DNA of 64,000 bases from Enterococcaceae bacterium OF42-14pH9A (GTDB lineage: Bacteria > Bacillota > Bacilli > Lactobacillales > Enterococcaceae): positions 682,001-746,000 of the forward strand of contig JAQEYU010000001.1 in the NCBI GenBank assembly GCA_027692465.1, in the 5' to 3' direction. Both the position numbers and the translations under genes were made by a program. The notes under the pieces were generated by a model, which had not been told where the DNA came from, searched no databases, and worked only from the letters and a program-made list of their open reading frames with translations. Shown here one piece after another: positions 1 through 8,392 of the stretch (position 1 is its first letter; the number at the start of each line of letters is the position of its first letter).

Positions 1-128
1 CGACTATTGAATTGGTTGAAAAGCTCGGCGGGGTCGTTGTCGGCTGTGCCTTCCTGATTGAATTAAAAGAACTTCACGGCCGCGACAAGATCGCGAATTA
101 CGAAATCAAAACATTGATGGACTATTAG
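1..128 (+). CDS. apt: Adenine phosphoribosyltransferase, C-terminal end (partial)
   Basis: Only the last 41 codons are in the window, read in the frame starting at base 3 and ending at a TAG. The translation runs [20 protein letters not shown] and finishes in TLMDY. This matches the conserved C-terminal strand and helix of adenine phosphoribosyltransferase, which converts adenine and PRPP to AMP in purine salvage. The PRPP-binding loop and active site lie upstream of the window and cannot be checked. A copy of the dispersed repeat begins within a few bases of the stop codon, and a terminator-like hairpin follows only at 403-452. Identification is by family resemblance of the tail and is fairly secure. 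Confidence 0.85.
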   Translation, partial: TIELVEKLGGVVVGCAFLIELKELHGRDKIANYEIKTLMDY

Positions 129-130
129 GA

Positions 131-291
131 TATGTCTGGAAATACCGGTGAGCTTCAGATTTTAGTGAACTTTTTGCCAAAAGCAAGGCGTGAAGCGCAG
201 TGTATCTGATGCTAAAGTTACGCACTTACAATCCGGATTGCGGTGAAAAAGCCAACATCACTGTCGCTGGCATTTTGGGAAATGCTCTGAA
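131..291 (+). repeat. Dispersed ~150-bp repeat, diverged copy 1
   Basis: This is a diverged full-length copy of the element best seen at 756-911. It shares the left end (TGTCTGGAAA), the central AAGCAAGGCGTGAAGCGCAG and the GATTGCGGTGAAAAAG block in the same order. It lies directly after apt. Confidence 0.65.
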
Positions 292-402
292 TTTGAGTGC
301 AAACCTGATCGATTAGCATCTTTGCACCTGAAACCGTCTACTAAGGAGTGAAGTTGTCGACTGCTATGCTGATTTGAGCGTGCAGAAGAGTATTAGCTGA
401 TG

Positions 403-452
403 AAAAAAGCTGCCTCCATGGATCTTTTCAGATCTGTGGCGACAGCTTTTTT
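403..452 (+). terminator. Rho-independent terminator, possibly bidirectional
   Basis: AAAAAAGCTG at 403-412 pairs with CAGCTTTTTT at 443-452. CCA and GATC arms inside it also pair. A-run and T-run flanks would let it act on both strands. It is probably the apt terminator, displaced by the intervening repeat. Confidence 0.7.
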
Positions 453-587
453 GGCTAGTTCATCAAATGTGCTCATTCGGATCTTTAATGGCAAGTTGCT
501 TTCTATTGCTCTCAATGAGCAAGATGGGCCCGGAAATGTCAGTAGTGTTGCGTGCTTTACGCCTCAATTCACAGCCGCTATCAATAT

Positions 588-664
588 ACATAAGCCGCGT
601 TTATGACGCAGCTTGCGGTGAACAAGACAATAATATCTTCCGCAGGCGTTTTTGGATACGGTCA
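588..664 (+). repeat. Dispersed repeat, partial copy 2
   Basis: The right half resembles the element at 756-911: the GCTTGCGGTGAACAAGAC and ATATCTTCCGCAGGCGTTTT stretches align with its right half. The left half is too diverged to bound. Confidence 0.5.
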
Positions 665-679
665 AAGCTACAAAATAAA

Positions 680-724
680 AATCCGTCAACTGCGACACAA
701 AGAAAGGCAGTTGGCGGATTCCTC
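680..724 (+). terminator. Terminator-like hairpin
   Basis: AATCCGTCAACTGC (680-693) pairs with GCAGTTGGCGGATT (707-720) over 14 bp with one U-G pair. It is followed by CCTCCTGTTTT. No gene runs into it that I can identify. Confidence 0.5.
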
Positions 725-755
725 CTGTTTTATGAACAATTTAACCGTTTATTTA

Positions 756-911
756 GGCCGTGTCTGAAAACTCTGGGGGGATCCAGATTTTTGCGGACCT
801 GCCGAAATCAAGGAGTAAAGCGCAGCTTATGTGGTGCAAAGCTGCGCATTTACGAGTAGATTGCGGTGAAAAGGACCAAAATATCTGCTGTTGGAGTTTT
901 CAGACACGCCC
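756..911 (+). repeat. Dispersed repeat, best-preserved copy with terminal inverted repeats
   Basis: The ends are inverted repeats: GGCCGTGTCTGAAAACTC at 756-773 and GAGTTTTCAGACACGCC at 894-910, flanked by TTTA and CTAA. Inside there is a perfect hairpin, GCGCAGCTT with AAGCTGCGC around 821-849. No reading frame of useful size is present, so it resembles a miniature inverted-repeat element rather than an insertion sequence. Related copies occur in both orientations between genes throughout the window. Confidence 0.8.
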
Positions 912-921
912 TAAGCTTCAA

Positions 922-1125
922 TCAAAACTTTCCGCCGTGAGGGTAGCTGACGGTTCGATTTTGCTGACGTTCTGCTTGTCGGACTTTTTTATCATCCCAA
1001 AGCGTGAACCACAAGAAGAACAGTGGTACAAAAATCAGAGCAGCCAGTGCCGCACCATAATTCACCACTACAAAACTGATCAATAATCCCAAGCCCACCA
1101 ATGCAATATTACGAATTCCGTTCAT
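922..1125 (-). CDS. Small SOS-controlled membrane protein, 67 aa
   Basis: A 67-residue protein starting MNGIRNIALVGLG at an ATG with a GAGGTG ribosome site. One long hydrophobic stretch (about residues 6-42, one or two membrane helices) is followed by a charged tail (DDKKVRQAERQQNR). It lies just downstream of lexA on the same strand but has its own promoter, TTTACA-N17-TATAAT, with one LexA box in the spacer and a second just downstream. I do not recognise the family. Position next to lexA and SOS control recall the small cell-division inhibitor YneA of Bacillus, but there is no LysM domain and the sequence is not obviously related. A role in SOS-induced division arrest or membrane stress is inference only. 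The longer upstream reading frame crosses the promoter and was rejected. Confidence 0.75.
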   Translation of the reverse strand: MNGIRNIALVGLGLLISFVVVNYGAALAALIFVPLFFLWFTLWDDKKVRQAERQQNRTVSYPHGGKF

Positions 1126-1146
1126 TCCAGTCACCTCATTTAAAAT

Positions 1147-1199
1147 ATACGAACAAATGTTTGTATATTGATTATACGAATGTTTGTTCGGTTTGTAAA
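1147..1199 (-). promoter_or_regulatory. SOS promoter with two LexA boxes
   Basis: On the minus strand the -35 is TTTACA (1194-1199) and the -10 is TATAAT (1171-1176), with a 17-bp spacer. A LexA-type box, CGAATGTTTGTTCG (1177-1190), fills the spacer. A second, CGAACAAATGTTTG (1150-1163), covers the start region. Both fit the Gram-positive CGAAC-N4-GTTCG consensus with one mismatch or so. Confidence 0.85.
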
Positions 1200-1245
1200 G
1201 TAAAAAAATAGAAATCCTCAAAATCAATTTGAAGATTTCCAAAAA

Positions 1246-1869
1246 TTAGCCGATATGTGCACGGTAGAGCCCAACTACTTGTCCCAAAATGGTAACGTTG
1301 GGCAGAATAATGGGATCCATAAAATCATTTTCCGGCTGCAGTCGGATCTGATTTTTTTCCCGGAAAAATCGTTTACAGGTCGCTTCATTTTCATCCGTCA
1401 TTGCAATAACGATATCCCCGTTCTGTGCATCCGGCTGTTTTCGCACGATGACCTGATCTCCGTCCAGAATGCCGATATTGATCATGCTTTCACCTTTGAT
1501 AGTCAACATGAACAAGCCGCCGATATCGTTCGAGAGGTTCGGCGGGATCGGGAAGAAGTCAGATGCTTCTTCAACAGCCAAAATTGGTTCACCGGCTGTT
1601 ACCACACCCAACATCGGGATCGATTCGTCTTTGATTCCGATTAAATCCAATCCGGAGCGGGTGAGCTCGATTGCTCGAGGTTTGGTAGGGTCACGCTGTA
1701 AAAGCCCCTTTTTTTCCAAACGGGAAAGATGACCATGGACCGTAGAAGTCGAAGAAAGATTTACTGCTTCGCCGATCTCTCTGACTGTCGGAGGATATCC
1801 TTTTTTGGCTACCCGTTCATGAATGAAGCGCAAGATCTCCTCTTGGCGGGAGTCGGTTCGTTTCGCCAT
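1246..1869 (-). CDS. lexA: LexA, SOS repressor
   Basis: LexA represses DNA-damage genes and cleaves itself when RecA is activated. The 207-residue product has the usual length. An N-terminal winged helix-turn-helix (about 1-65, with [15 protein letters not shown]) binds DNA, and a C-terminal S24-type peptidase domain follows. The Ala92-Gly93 cleavage site (TAGEP), catalytic Ser128 (GESM) and catalytic Lys166 (CKRFF) are all present. The ATG at 1869 was chosen over a frame extending to 1950, because the extension reads through the promoter and LexA box and lacks a ribosome site. Operator sequences upstream indicate autoregulation. ynzC diverges on the other side. Confidence 0.96.
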   Translation of the reverse strand: MAKRTDSRQEEILRFIHERVAKKGYPPTVREIGEAVNLSSTSTVHGHLSRLEKKGLLQRDPTKPRAIELTRSGLDLIGIKDESIPMLGVVTAGEPILAVEEASDFFPIPPNLSNDIGGLFMLTIKGESMINIGILDGDQVIVRKQPDAQNGDIVIAMTDENEATCKRFFREKNQIRLQPENDFMDPIILPNVTILGQVVGLYRAHIG

Positions 1870-1923
1870 GACTGCACCTACTTTCTTATTTAAGTCAAGT
1901 GTACCATAGGAAAAAAACGAAAT

Positions 1924-1959
1924 CAAACAAATGTTCGGCCTTCTCGACAAGTTTGTTCG
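1924..1959 (-). promoter_or_regulatory. LexA boxes upstream of lexA
   Basis: CAAACAAATGTTCG at 1924-1937 reads CGAACATTTGTTTG on the lexA strand, and a weaker box lies at 1946-1959. The first overlaps a TTGTTT -35; TATGGT lies 16 bp further on as a possible -10. This is the arrangement expected for autorepression. Confidence 0.75.
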
Positions 1960-2191
1960 CTTTTTGTTCCCACAGATAGAGTCTCCGTCTTTATCGCGGT
2001 CAGCTTTTCTTTGTCAGGGGGCAACTAAAGAAAAACTTGACAGCAAAGGAAACTTCCTCGTTAATTATGCTGTAAATTTTGACGTTCTTAGTTTATGATA
2101 AAGAAGGTGGACCAAGGCAGTTCGTTCAAGAAAATATAGGGCAAATACGCTGCTGTCAAGACATCTATGGTTGAATCAAGGAGGTGGACAG

Positions 2192-2434
2192 ATGCTGTCA
2201 AAAGAAAAAATGGCGCGAATCAATGAATTAGGTCGAAAGAAAAAGGCCGGCACATTGACTACAGCCGAGGAGAAGGAGCAGATACTGCTGCGTCAAGAGT
2301 ACTTGGAAGCGTTTCGTTCAGGAATGCGTCACCATATCGAAGGGATGAAGGTCGTTGATCCGGAGGGTAACGATGTGACCCCGGACAAACTGAAACAGAT
2401 TCAAAAGGAAAAAGGCCTCCATGGTCGGGAATAA
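2192..2434 (+). CDS. ynzC: YnzC family (DUF896) protein
   Basis: An 80-residue soluble, highly charged helical protein ([20 protein letters not shown]) typical of the DUF896/YnzC family, with the conserved TTAEEKEQ segment. Family members are small helical-hairpin proteins found beside lexA in Bacillus and relatives; their biochemical role is not established. The ATG at 2192 has an AAGGAGGTG ribosome site at a good distance, so the seven-residue extension to 2171 is unlikely. It is divergent from lexA with no clear LexA box right at its own start. Confidence 0.85.
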   Translation: MLSKEKMARINELGRKKKAGTLTTAEEKEQILLRQEYLEAFRSGMRHHIEGMKVVDPEGNDVTPDKLKQIQKEKGLHGRE

Positions 2435-2458
2435 ATTTCTCGTCACAGAAGGATTGTT

Positions 2459-2487
2459 TTGCGTTAAAGAAGGTATAAAGGTATAAT
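2459..2487 (+). promoter_or_regulatory. Promoter for tkt
   Basis: TTGCGT (2459-2464), a 17-bp spacer and TATAAT (2482-2487), 30 bp before the tkt start. Confidence 0.6.
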
Positions 2488-2518
2488 ATACCTAAAAAAG
2501 ATACAGGAGGAATTTGAT

Positions 2519-4513
2519 TTGTTTGATAAAGTCGATCAATTAGGCGTCAACACCCTGCGTACACTGAGTATTGAGGCGATCCAAAAGGCGAATTCCGGGC
2601 ATCCCGGCCTGCCGATGGGGGCAGCACCAATGGCTTACGCTTTATGGACCCGCCATCTGAAAATCAATCCTGCTACATCCCGTAATTGGGCTGACCGCGA
2701 CCGTTTCGTTCTTTCAGCCGGACACGGATCGGCATTGTTGTACAGCCTGCTTCATTGTGCAGGTTACCAAGTCACTATTGATGATCTTAAAGGCTTCCGT
2801 CAATGGGGCAGCAAAACTCCCGGACACCCGGAAGTTGACCATACAGACGGTGTAGAAGCCACTACCGGTCCATTGGGCCAGGGGATCGCAATGGCAGTCG
2901 GTATGGCAATGGCAGAAGCACATCTGGCTGCCAAGTTCAATCGCACTGATTTTCCCGTGATTGACCATTATACCTATGCATTATGCGGTGACGGCGACTT
3001 GATGGAGGGTGTTTCCCAAGAAGCTTGTTCCATGGCCGGACACATGAAATTGGATAAACTCATTGTCTTGTATGATTCAAATGACATCTCTTTGGATGGT
3101 CCTACGTCTATGGCCTTCACAGAAAATGTCGGACAACGATTTGAAGCGTACGGCTGGCAGCATATTTTGGTCAAAGACGGCAACGACATGGAAGCTGTCA
3201 ATAAAGCAATCGAAGCGGCGAAGGCAGAAACCGGAAAACCGACTTTGATTGAAGTAAAAACAGTGATCGGTTTCGGCGCACCAAATGAAGGTACTAACAA
3301 AGTTCACGGTGCACCGCTGGGAGCAGAAGGACTTGCGGCTGCTAAGAAAGTTTATGGTTGGGACTATCCTGATTTTACCGTCCCACAAGAGGCTGCCGAA
3401 CGCTTTAAGGAAACTATCTTAGATCGCGGTGCAAAAGCACAAGCTGCATGGGAAGGAATGTTCGAGCGCTACAGTCTGGAATATCCGGAATTGGCTGCTG
3501 AATTTAAACATTCATTTGCCGGCAAGCTTCCTGAAAATTGGGATGCGCAACTACCGGTTTATGAGGAAGGCTCAAGTCAAGCGAGCCGCGTGTCCAGCAA
3601 GGAAATGATTCAAGCAATTTCACAAGCAGTACCAAATTTCTGGGGCGGCTCTGCTGACCTGTCTTCTTCAAACAACACGATGGTGGCTGCTGAAAAAGCC
3701 TTTGAACCCGGCAATTACGACGGTCGCAATATCTGGTTCGGTGTTCGCGAATTTGCGATGGCTGCTGCTATGAACGGTATTCAGCTTCACGGTGGGACGC
3801 GTGTGTACGGCGGTACATTCTTTGTCTTTACCGATTACCTGCGTCCGGCATTGCGCTTATCAGCAATCCAGCACGTTCCGGTTACTTACGTTTTGACCCA
3901 CGATTCCGTTGCGGTAGGAGAAGACGGCCCGACGCACGAACCAATCGAGCAATTGGCCAGTCTGCGTTGCATGCCGAATGTCCATGTAATCCGTCCGGCT
4001 GACGGCAACGAAACACGGGCAGCTTGGAAAATCGCTATGACTTCCGAAAAAGCACCAACTGTCCTGGTGCTGAGCCGCCAAAATCTGCCCGTACTTCCTG
4101 GTACAGCTGAGCAGGCGGAGGAAAATGTTGCCAAAGGTGGTTACATCTTGTCGGCAGCAAATGGAGAAACGCCGGAAGGAATCCTGATTGCTACGGGTTC
4201 TGAAGTCGGATTGGCCTTTGAAGCACAAAAAGCTTTGGCTGAACAAGGAATTGATGTTTCCGTTGTTTCAATCCCAAGTTTCGACTTGTTTGAAGCACAG
4301 GGGGAAGATTATAAAGAAGCCGTTCTGCCAAAAGCGGTGACTAAGCGAGTTGCTGTTGAAGCAGCCGCTTCCTTCGGTTGGGAGAAATATATCGGTACTG
4401 CCGGAAAAGTCATTGCTATTGACCATTTCGGTGCTTCTGCTCCCGGAGATAAAGTACTGGCAGAATTTGGTTTTACGGTTGAAAATGTAGTAGAAACTTT
4501 TAAAAGTCTTTGA
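2519..4513 (+). CDS. tkt: Transketolase
   Basis: Transketolase transfers two-carbon units between sugar phosphates in the pentose phosphate pathway. It supplies erythrose 4-phosphate, which also feeds the aromatic pathway encoded later in this window. The 664-residue length is standard. The thiamine diphosphate motif starts GDGD at 157-160 and ends near DSND (186-189), with GHGS at 69-71 and the pyrimidine-binding domain ([15 protein letters not shown]) in the second half. The start is a TTG preceded by ACAGGAGGAATTTGA. It is a single gene with its own promoter and a strong terminator at 4521. Nothing is unusual apart from the TTG start. Confidence 0.97.
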   Translation: MFDKVDQLGVNTLRTLSIEAIQKANSGHPGLPMGAAPMAYALWTRHLKINPATSRNWADRDRFVLSAGHGSALLYSLLHCAGYQVTIDDLKGFRQWGSKTPGHPEVDHTDGVEATTGPLGQGIAMAVGMAMAEAHLAAKFNRTDFPVIDHYTYALCGDGDLMEGVSQEACSMAGHMKLDKLIVLYDSNDISLDGPTSMAFTENVGQRFEAYGWQHILVKDGNDMEAVNKAIEAAKAETGKPTLIEVKTVIGFGAPNEGTNKVHGAPLGAEGLAAAKKVYGWDYPDFTVPQEAAERFKETILDRGAKAQAAWEGMFERYSLEYPELAAEFKHSFAGKLPENWDAQLPVYEEGSSQASRVSSKEMIQAISQAVPNFWGGSADLSSSNNTMVAAEKAFEPGNYDGRNIWFGVREFAMAAAMNGIQLHGGTRVYGGTFFVFTDYLRPALRLSAIQHVPVTYVLTHDSVAVGEDGPTHEPIEQLASLRCMPNVHVIRPADGNETRAAWKIAMTSEKAPTVLVLSRQNLPVLPGTAEQAEENVAKGGYILSAANGETPEGILIATGSEVGLAFEAQKALAEQGIDVSVVSIPSFDLFEAQGEDYKEAVLPKAVTKRVAVEAAASFGWEKYIGTAGKVIAIDHFGASAPGDKVLAEFGFTVENVVETFKSL

Positions 4514-4520
4514 TTGACAG

Positions 4521-4556
4521 AAAACTCCGCGGAATCGTCTGCGGAGTTTTTTCTTT
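4521..4556 (+). terminator. Terminator of tkt
   Basis: AAAACTCCGC (4521-4530) pairs with GCGGAGTTTT (4541-4550), followed by a T-rich run. Confidence 0.9.
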
Positions 4557-4667
4557 TGAAAAGAGCTGCTGTCTAAACAGTAGTTCCGAATATATCTGAG
4601 CCCGCAATCCTTTGATAGCCGGACCTCTGATCACCACAATCCTCAGTCATGATGAAAATTTACCAGG

Positions 4668-4836
4668 AGATTATGTTTGAAAACTGCGGAGAAATCCAGA
4701 TTTTTGCGGATCTGCCGAAATCAATGAATAAAGGCAGATCAATTGCGCTAAAGCTGGATATTTGCGACTTGGATTGTGATGATAAGGGCCAAAATTCCTG
4801 TTATGGACGGTTTCAGATATGCCCTGATTTCACTTT
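4668..4836 (+). repeat. Dispersed repeat, diverged copy
   Basis: GTTTGAAAACTGCGGAGAAA, then CCAGATTTTTGCGGATCTGC and GGGCCAAAATTCC keep the order of the element at 756-911. The right end (TTTCAGATATGCCCT) is also recognisable. It sits between tkt and the glucosaminidase gene. Confidence 0.7.
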
Positions 4837-4902
4837 GTATCTTCGATGTTTAAAGCACCTTTCCCGAAATTCCGGACACTTTAATAGTGGAAGTTATATT
4901 TC

Positions 4903-4931
4903 TTGTTCTTTCTTTACGTGACACGTATAAT
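4903..4931 (+). promoter_or_regulatory. Promoter for the glucosaminidase gene
   Basis: TTGTTC (4903-4908), 17-bp spacer, TATAAT (4926-4931), 68 bp before the start codon. Confidence 0.7.
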
Positions 4932-4998
4932 GAGAACATCGCAGAAATAATGAATCGTGTTATCAAAGACTTTTTAAAGACTTTACCAGGAGGAAAAC

Positions 4999-5904
4999 AT
5001 GGAAATCTACAAAACCCGTCGTCAACGAAGACTCGCCGAGCAGCAGGCCAAACAGAAAAAAAGGCAGCGAACGGCTGTCGTCGTGGGTACCGGCTTGGCT
5101 GCAGTTCCGGCTTTTGGCTTCAGTAACAGCCAACATGTGCAGGCATCTGAATATAATTATCAACAGCCTGATGCTGCGGCAGCCCTGATTTCTCAGATTG
5201 CACCGGCCGCTAGTCAGATTGCGGCTGCCAACGATTTGTATGCATCGGTCATGATTGCACAGGCCCTACTGGAAAGCGGCAATGGCGGCTCGACGCTGGC
5301 TCAGGCTCCTTATTACAATCTCTTCGGTGTGAAGGGCACTTATAATGGAATGGCGGTCTATATGCCGACAGCGGAGTATCTGAACGGGCAATGGGTGACT
5401 GTTAATGAGCCGTTTCGTCAGTACAGCTCTTATTGGGAATCGATGCAAGATCACGCTTACGTTCTTCGCAGTACCAGCTTTTCCAGTGGGGTATACCATT
5501 ATGCCGGAGCTTTCAAAAGCAATACTGCAAGCTACTTAGATGCTACAGCCTACCTGACAGGAAGGTACGCCACTGATCCGGGATATGGAGGCAAGTTGAA
5601 CTATTTGATTTCTGCCTATGGCCTGACACACTATGACACGCCAGCATCTTACGGAACAAATAGCGTGGAAACAACGAATGCGGCCACTGACCAGTCTGTT
5701 ACCTATACCGAACAAACTGCCGGTACAGAATCTGTAACGGCGGATCAGAATCAAAGCAGTTCGACGACGACCATTCATACAGTGGTTTCCGGCGATACAC
5801 TCTGGGAAATTGCCAGTGCGTACGGGACAACGGTCGACCAGCTGATGGCACAAAACGGGCTCACCCGCGATCTGATTGTAGTTGGACAAGAATTAATCGT
5901 CTAG
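4999..5904 (+). CDS. Secreted N-acetylglucosaminidase with LysM domain
   Basis: A 301-residue exported peptidoglycan hydrolase. A basic N terminus and hydrophobic stretch (about 25-42) form a signal peptide with likely cleavage near VQA-SE (49/50). A GH73-type glucosaminidase domain (about 60-212) follows, with putative catalytic Glu92 in LLESGNGGS and the family's YYNLFGVKG and AYLTGRYATDPGYGGKLNYL segments. Next come a Thr/Ser-rich linker (about 215-257) and one C-terminal LysM repeat (258-301, VVSGDTLWEIASAYGTTVDQ) that binds peptidoglycan. It probably cleaves glycan strands during growth or cell separation. It has its own promoter and terminator and an AGGAGG ribosome site. Confidence 0.92.
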   Translation: MEIYKTRRQRRLAEQQAKQKKRQRTAVVVGTGLAAVPAFGFSNSQHVQASEYNYQQPDAAAALISQIAPAASQIAAANDLYASVMIAQALLESGNGGSTLAQAPYYNLFGVKGTYNGMAVYMPTAEYLNGQWVTVNEPFRQYSSYWESMQDHAYVLRSTSFSSGVYHYAGAFKSNTASYLDATAYLTGRYATDPGYGGKLNYLISAYGLTHYDTPASYGTNSVETTNAATDQSVTYTEQTAGTESVTADQNQSSSTTTIHTVVSGDTLWEIASAYGTTVDQLMAQNGLTRDLIVVGQELIV

Positions 5905-5945
5905 TGGCAAGGCTGAAAGCCGTTAATCAAAATCATCAAAAACTG

Positions 5946-5976
5946 GACTTTCGAGAGGATTCTCGAAAGTCTTTTT
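5946..5976 (+). terminator. Terminator after the glucosaminidase gene
   Basis: GACTTTCGAGA (5946-5956) pairs with TCTCGAAAGTC (5961-5971), followed by TTTTT. Confidence 0.9.
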
Positions 5977-6117
5977 CAGTGGAAGCTGGTCCTGCCGACA
6001 GCTATTTTTTTGGGAAGTCGCCGTCCTTTTTTACGAAAAGGTGAGATTTACCTGATCCGGCTAGAATTTTTACGTATCTTTTAGTATCATGAAGAAAAAG
6101 AAGAGGAGGTCATGGTG

Positions 6118-6579
6118 ATGGAGCATCTGACTGTGGAAGAGGCGATCAAGCATCTGAAAGAAGACAATGTGCGAATCACGCCTCAACGCTATGCGATCAT
6201 GGAATACTTGGCCAATCACAGAAGCCATCCCACCGCTGATGAAATTTATCAGGAGATGGCGGGACGTTTTTCCGGAATGAGTGTGGCTACGGTCTATAAC
6301 AACCTGCGGCTTTTAGTCGATAAAGGTTTGGTGATCGAAATGAAGTACGGCGATGCTTCAAGCCGTTTTGATTTCACCAATAAACCACACTATCATGCGA
6401 TTTGTAAAAATTGCGGCCGTATAGAAGATTTTTATTATCCGGGACTGGAAGATGTGGAGATGGCGGCAGGTCAGTTGACCGGTTATCAAATCACAGAGCA
6501 CCGCCTGGAAGTTTACGGACTGTGTTCGGATTGTCAAAAATTGGAGGAGACTTTAGATGAAAATCATTCAGACAACTGA
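6118..6579 (+). CDS. perR: PerR, peroxide-sensing Fur-family repressor
   Basis: A metal-dependent repressor of peroxide-defence genes, inactivated by metal-catalysed histidine oxidation. Starting at the ATG at 6118 gives 153 residues whose key positions coincide with Bacillus subtilis PerR numbering: regulatory metal ligands His37, Asp85, His91, His93 and Asp104, and structural zinc cysteines 96, 99, 136 and 139. An ATG two codons upstream is too close to the AGGAGGT ribosome site. A winged-helix DNA-binding domain (about 1-80, VATVYNNL recognition helix) precedes the dimerisation domain. It overlaps ridA, so the two are probably co-transcribed. The ligand set fits PerR rather than Fur or Zur. 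Confidence 0.94.
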   Translation: MEHLTVEEAIKHLKEDNVRITPQRYAIMEYLANHRSHPTADEIYQEMAGRFSGMSVATVYNNLRLLVDKGLVIEMKYGDASSRFDFTNKPHYHAICKNCGRIEDFYYPGLEDVEMAAGQLTGYQITEHRLEVYGLCSDCQKLEETLDENHSDN

Positions 6580-6937
6580 TGCGCCACAAGCCATTGGACC
6601 CTATGTACAAGGGAAAATCGTCAACGGCTTCTTGTTTGCTTCGGGACAGATACCGTTGGATCCGGCAACCGGGGAAATCGTCGGTGACGAGATTCGTTCG
6701 CAGTCCCGCCGCGTTTTTATGAATATTGAAGGTCTTTTAAAGGCAGCAGGCAGCGAGAAAGATGCGGTGGTAAAGACCACCTGTTTTTTGAAAAATATGG
6801 ATGACTTCGCGGCTTTCAATGAAGTGTATGCTGAATTTTTCAACAATGAATTGCCGGCCCGTTCGGCAGTAGAAGTGGTTCGTCTGCCTAAAGATGTATT
6901 GATTGAAGTCGAGATCATCGCAGCGGTAAACAGCTGA
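6557..6937 (+). CDS. ridA: RidA-family enamine/imine deaminase
   Basis: RidA hydrolyses reactive enamines and imines, such as 2-aminoacrylate released by PLP enzymes. The 126-residue length, the GPYVQGKIVNGFLFASGQIP opening and the C-terminal LPARSAVEVVRLPKDVLIEV motif with the conserved Arg are all typical. The ATG at 6557 overlaps the end of perR by 23 bases and is preceded by GGAGGAG within perR, so translation is likely coupled. A hairpin terminator follows at 6948. Confidence 0.93.
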   Translation: MKIIQTTDAPQAIGPYVQGKIVNGFLFASGQIPLDPATGEIVGDEIRSQSRRVFMNIEGLLKAAGSEKDAVVKTTCFLKNMDDFAAFNEVYAEFFNNELPARSAVEVVRLPKDVLIEVEIIAAVNS

Positions 6938-6947
6938 TCGACCACAC

Positions 6948-6982
6948 AAAGACAGAGGTGAAGGCTTCTGTCTTTCTTTTTC
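6948..6982 (+). terminator. Terminator after ridA
   Basis: AAAGACAGA (6948-6956) pairs with TCTGTCTTT (6967-6975), followed by CTTTTTC. Confidence 0.85.
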
Positions 6983-7024
6983 GAGCACTGGATCCGAACT
7001 TCAGGAAGAGGGATAAAACAGATC

Positions 7025-7738
7025 ATGGATTTTTCACAAGTATTTATTGATGCCGGGCAGACCGTTGTCTCACGGATGATTTTTGAATATTATCATCGAT
7101 TGGGGCTAACGGCCGATGAACTGGTATTCTGGTTGGAACTCAGCAGCTGTCAGCAGGCGGGAAATAATTTTCCCGATCCGGATTTGATTGCCAGACGGAT
7201 GGGAATCTCACAGGCAGGGGTATTCGACTTACTACAGCGGGTGATCGCCAAAGGGTGTCTGCAGATCGTTACCCAACAGGATGAACAGGGCCGTCAGAGT
7301 GATCGGTATGATTTTAGCCCGCTCTACGGGAAATTGGCTCTACTGATTGAGGAGAACCGCAAACAAGCGAAAGAAAACAGCAAAGAAGACCAAATCAGCC
7401 GCTTATATCAGCTTTTTGAACAAGAATTCGGACGCCCCTTATCGCCCTTGGAATTTGAAAAGATTGCTGGTTGGCTGGAGGAAGACCATTATGATCCCGA
7501 ACTGATCCGACTCGCGTTGAAAGAGGCTGTCACGCATCAAGCCCGCAGCCTTAATTATATCGATCGTATCCTTCTAAGCTGGGAGAGTAAAAAAATCACT
7601 ACCAAAGAGGAAGTCTTGTCGGAACAGTCCCGTCGCAAACTGGCCTTGCTGCAAAAAGAGGCTGAAGCACCGGATACCAACAAAAAAGCAGCGGGCCTGC
7701 CACCAATCACACTTCATAATCCTTTCAAGGAGGACTAA
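7025..7738 (+). CDS. dnaD: DnaD, replication initiation/restart protein
   Basis: A 237-residue DnaD-family protein acting with DnaB and DnaI in helicase loading at origins and stalled forks. It has an N-terminal winged-helix domain (about 15-100, with LIARRMGISQAGVFDLLQRV). The C-terminal DnaD/DnaB2 domain (about 125-195) ends in the conserved Y-I-DRILLSWE-type motif, read here as LNYIDRILLSWESKKITT. A basic tail follows. It lies immediately upstream of nth with a 4-base gap, the arrangement usual in Firmicutes. The ribosome site (AGAGGGA) is a little far from the ATG. Confidence 0.93.
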   Translation: MDFSQVFIDAGQTVVSRMIFEYYHRLGLTADELVFWLELSSCQQAGNNFPDPDLIARRMGISQAGVFDLLQRVIAKGCLQIVTQQDEQGRQSDRYDFSPLYGKLALLIEENRKQAKENSKEDQISRLYQLFEQEFGRPLSPLEFEKIAGWLEEDHYDPELIRLALKEAVTHQARSLNYIDRILLSWESKKITTKEEVLSEQSRRKLALLQKEAEAPDTNKKAAGLPPITLHNPFKED

Positions 7739-7742
7739 AATC

Positions 7743-8390
7743 ATGTTGAACAAGCAGCAGACGCAAGAAGCCATCGCTATCATGGGCGAGATGTTCCCAG
7801 ATGCTCACGGTGAGTTGCATCATGAAAATTCTTTCCAATTACTGATTGCGGTAATCTTGTCGGCTCAGGCCACCGATGTCTCGGTAAACAAGGCGACTCC
7901 GGCATTGTTTGCAGCTTACCCGGACCCGATAGCTTTGGCAGCAGCACCGCTGGAGGATATTATCGTAAAAATAAAAACCATCGGCCTCTATCGCAATAAA
8001 GCAAAGAATATCAAAGCCTGCGCCGAAAAATTGCTGACGGACTTTGCCGGCGAGGTGCCTCATACACGCGAGGAACTGATATCGCTTCCGGGGGTCGGAC
8101 GAAAGACTGCCAATGTCGTTTTAGGCGATGCATTCGGTATCCCGGCAATTGCAGTTGATACCCACGTCGAGCGGGTATCAAAACGTCTGAGAATCTGTAA
8201 ACAAAAAGCCAGTGTGTTGGAAGTCGAAGAAACATTGATGAAGAAACTGCCGAAAGAACATTGGGTTTCGGCCCATCACCGGATGATCTTTTTCGGACGC
8301 TATCACTGTTTGGCCCGGTCACCCAAATGCGAGGGCTGTCCACTCCTGTTCATGTGTAAGGACGGACAAATGCGTCTGGGAATCAAATAA
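7743..8390 (+). CDS. nth: Endonuclease III
   Basis: A DNA glycosylase/AP lyase that removes oxidised pyrimidines. The 215-residue product contains the helix-hairpin-helix LPGVGRKTA with catalytic Lys121, catalytic Asp139 in AVDTHVERV, and a C-terminal Cys-X6-Cys-X2-Cys-X5-Cys cluster (CLARSPKCEGCPLLFMC) for a [4Fe-4S] cluster. The start has an AAGGAGG site that forms the end of dnaD, so the pair is probably an operon. Confidence 0.96.
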   Translation: MLNKQQTQEAIAIMGEMFPDAHGELHHENSFQLLIAVILSAQATDVSVNKATPALFAAYPDPIALAAAPLEDIIVKIKTIGLYRNKAKNIKACAEKLLTDFAGEVPHTREELISLPGVGRKTANVVLGDAFGIPAIAVDTHVERVSKRLRICKQKASVLEVEETLMKKLPKEHWVSAHHRMIFFGRYHCLARSPKCEGCPLLFMCKDGQMRLGIK

Positions 8391-8392
8391 GA

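Larger units (their letters stand above)
129..921. other. Gene-free interval holding repeats and terminator-like hairpins
   Basis: Almost 800 bases between apt and the next gene hold no convincing coding sequence. The open frames here run through the repeat copies and lack ribosome sites. The interval contains three repeat copies (131-291, about 588-664, 756-911) and two hairpins with terminator character (403-452 and 680-724). Confidence 0.7.

Noticed and set aside
400..1086. Three overlapping short frames in the apt downstream region
   Set aside because: They read through the hairpin terminator and repeat copies, and the same peptides (GGIQIFADLPKS) recur wherever the repeat occurs, so they are translations of the repeat.
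4649..5126. Small frames upstream of and overlapping the glucosaminidase start
   Set aside because: One is repeat-derived; the other overlaps the promoter and the true gene in another frame.
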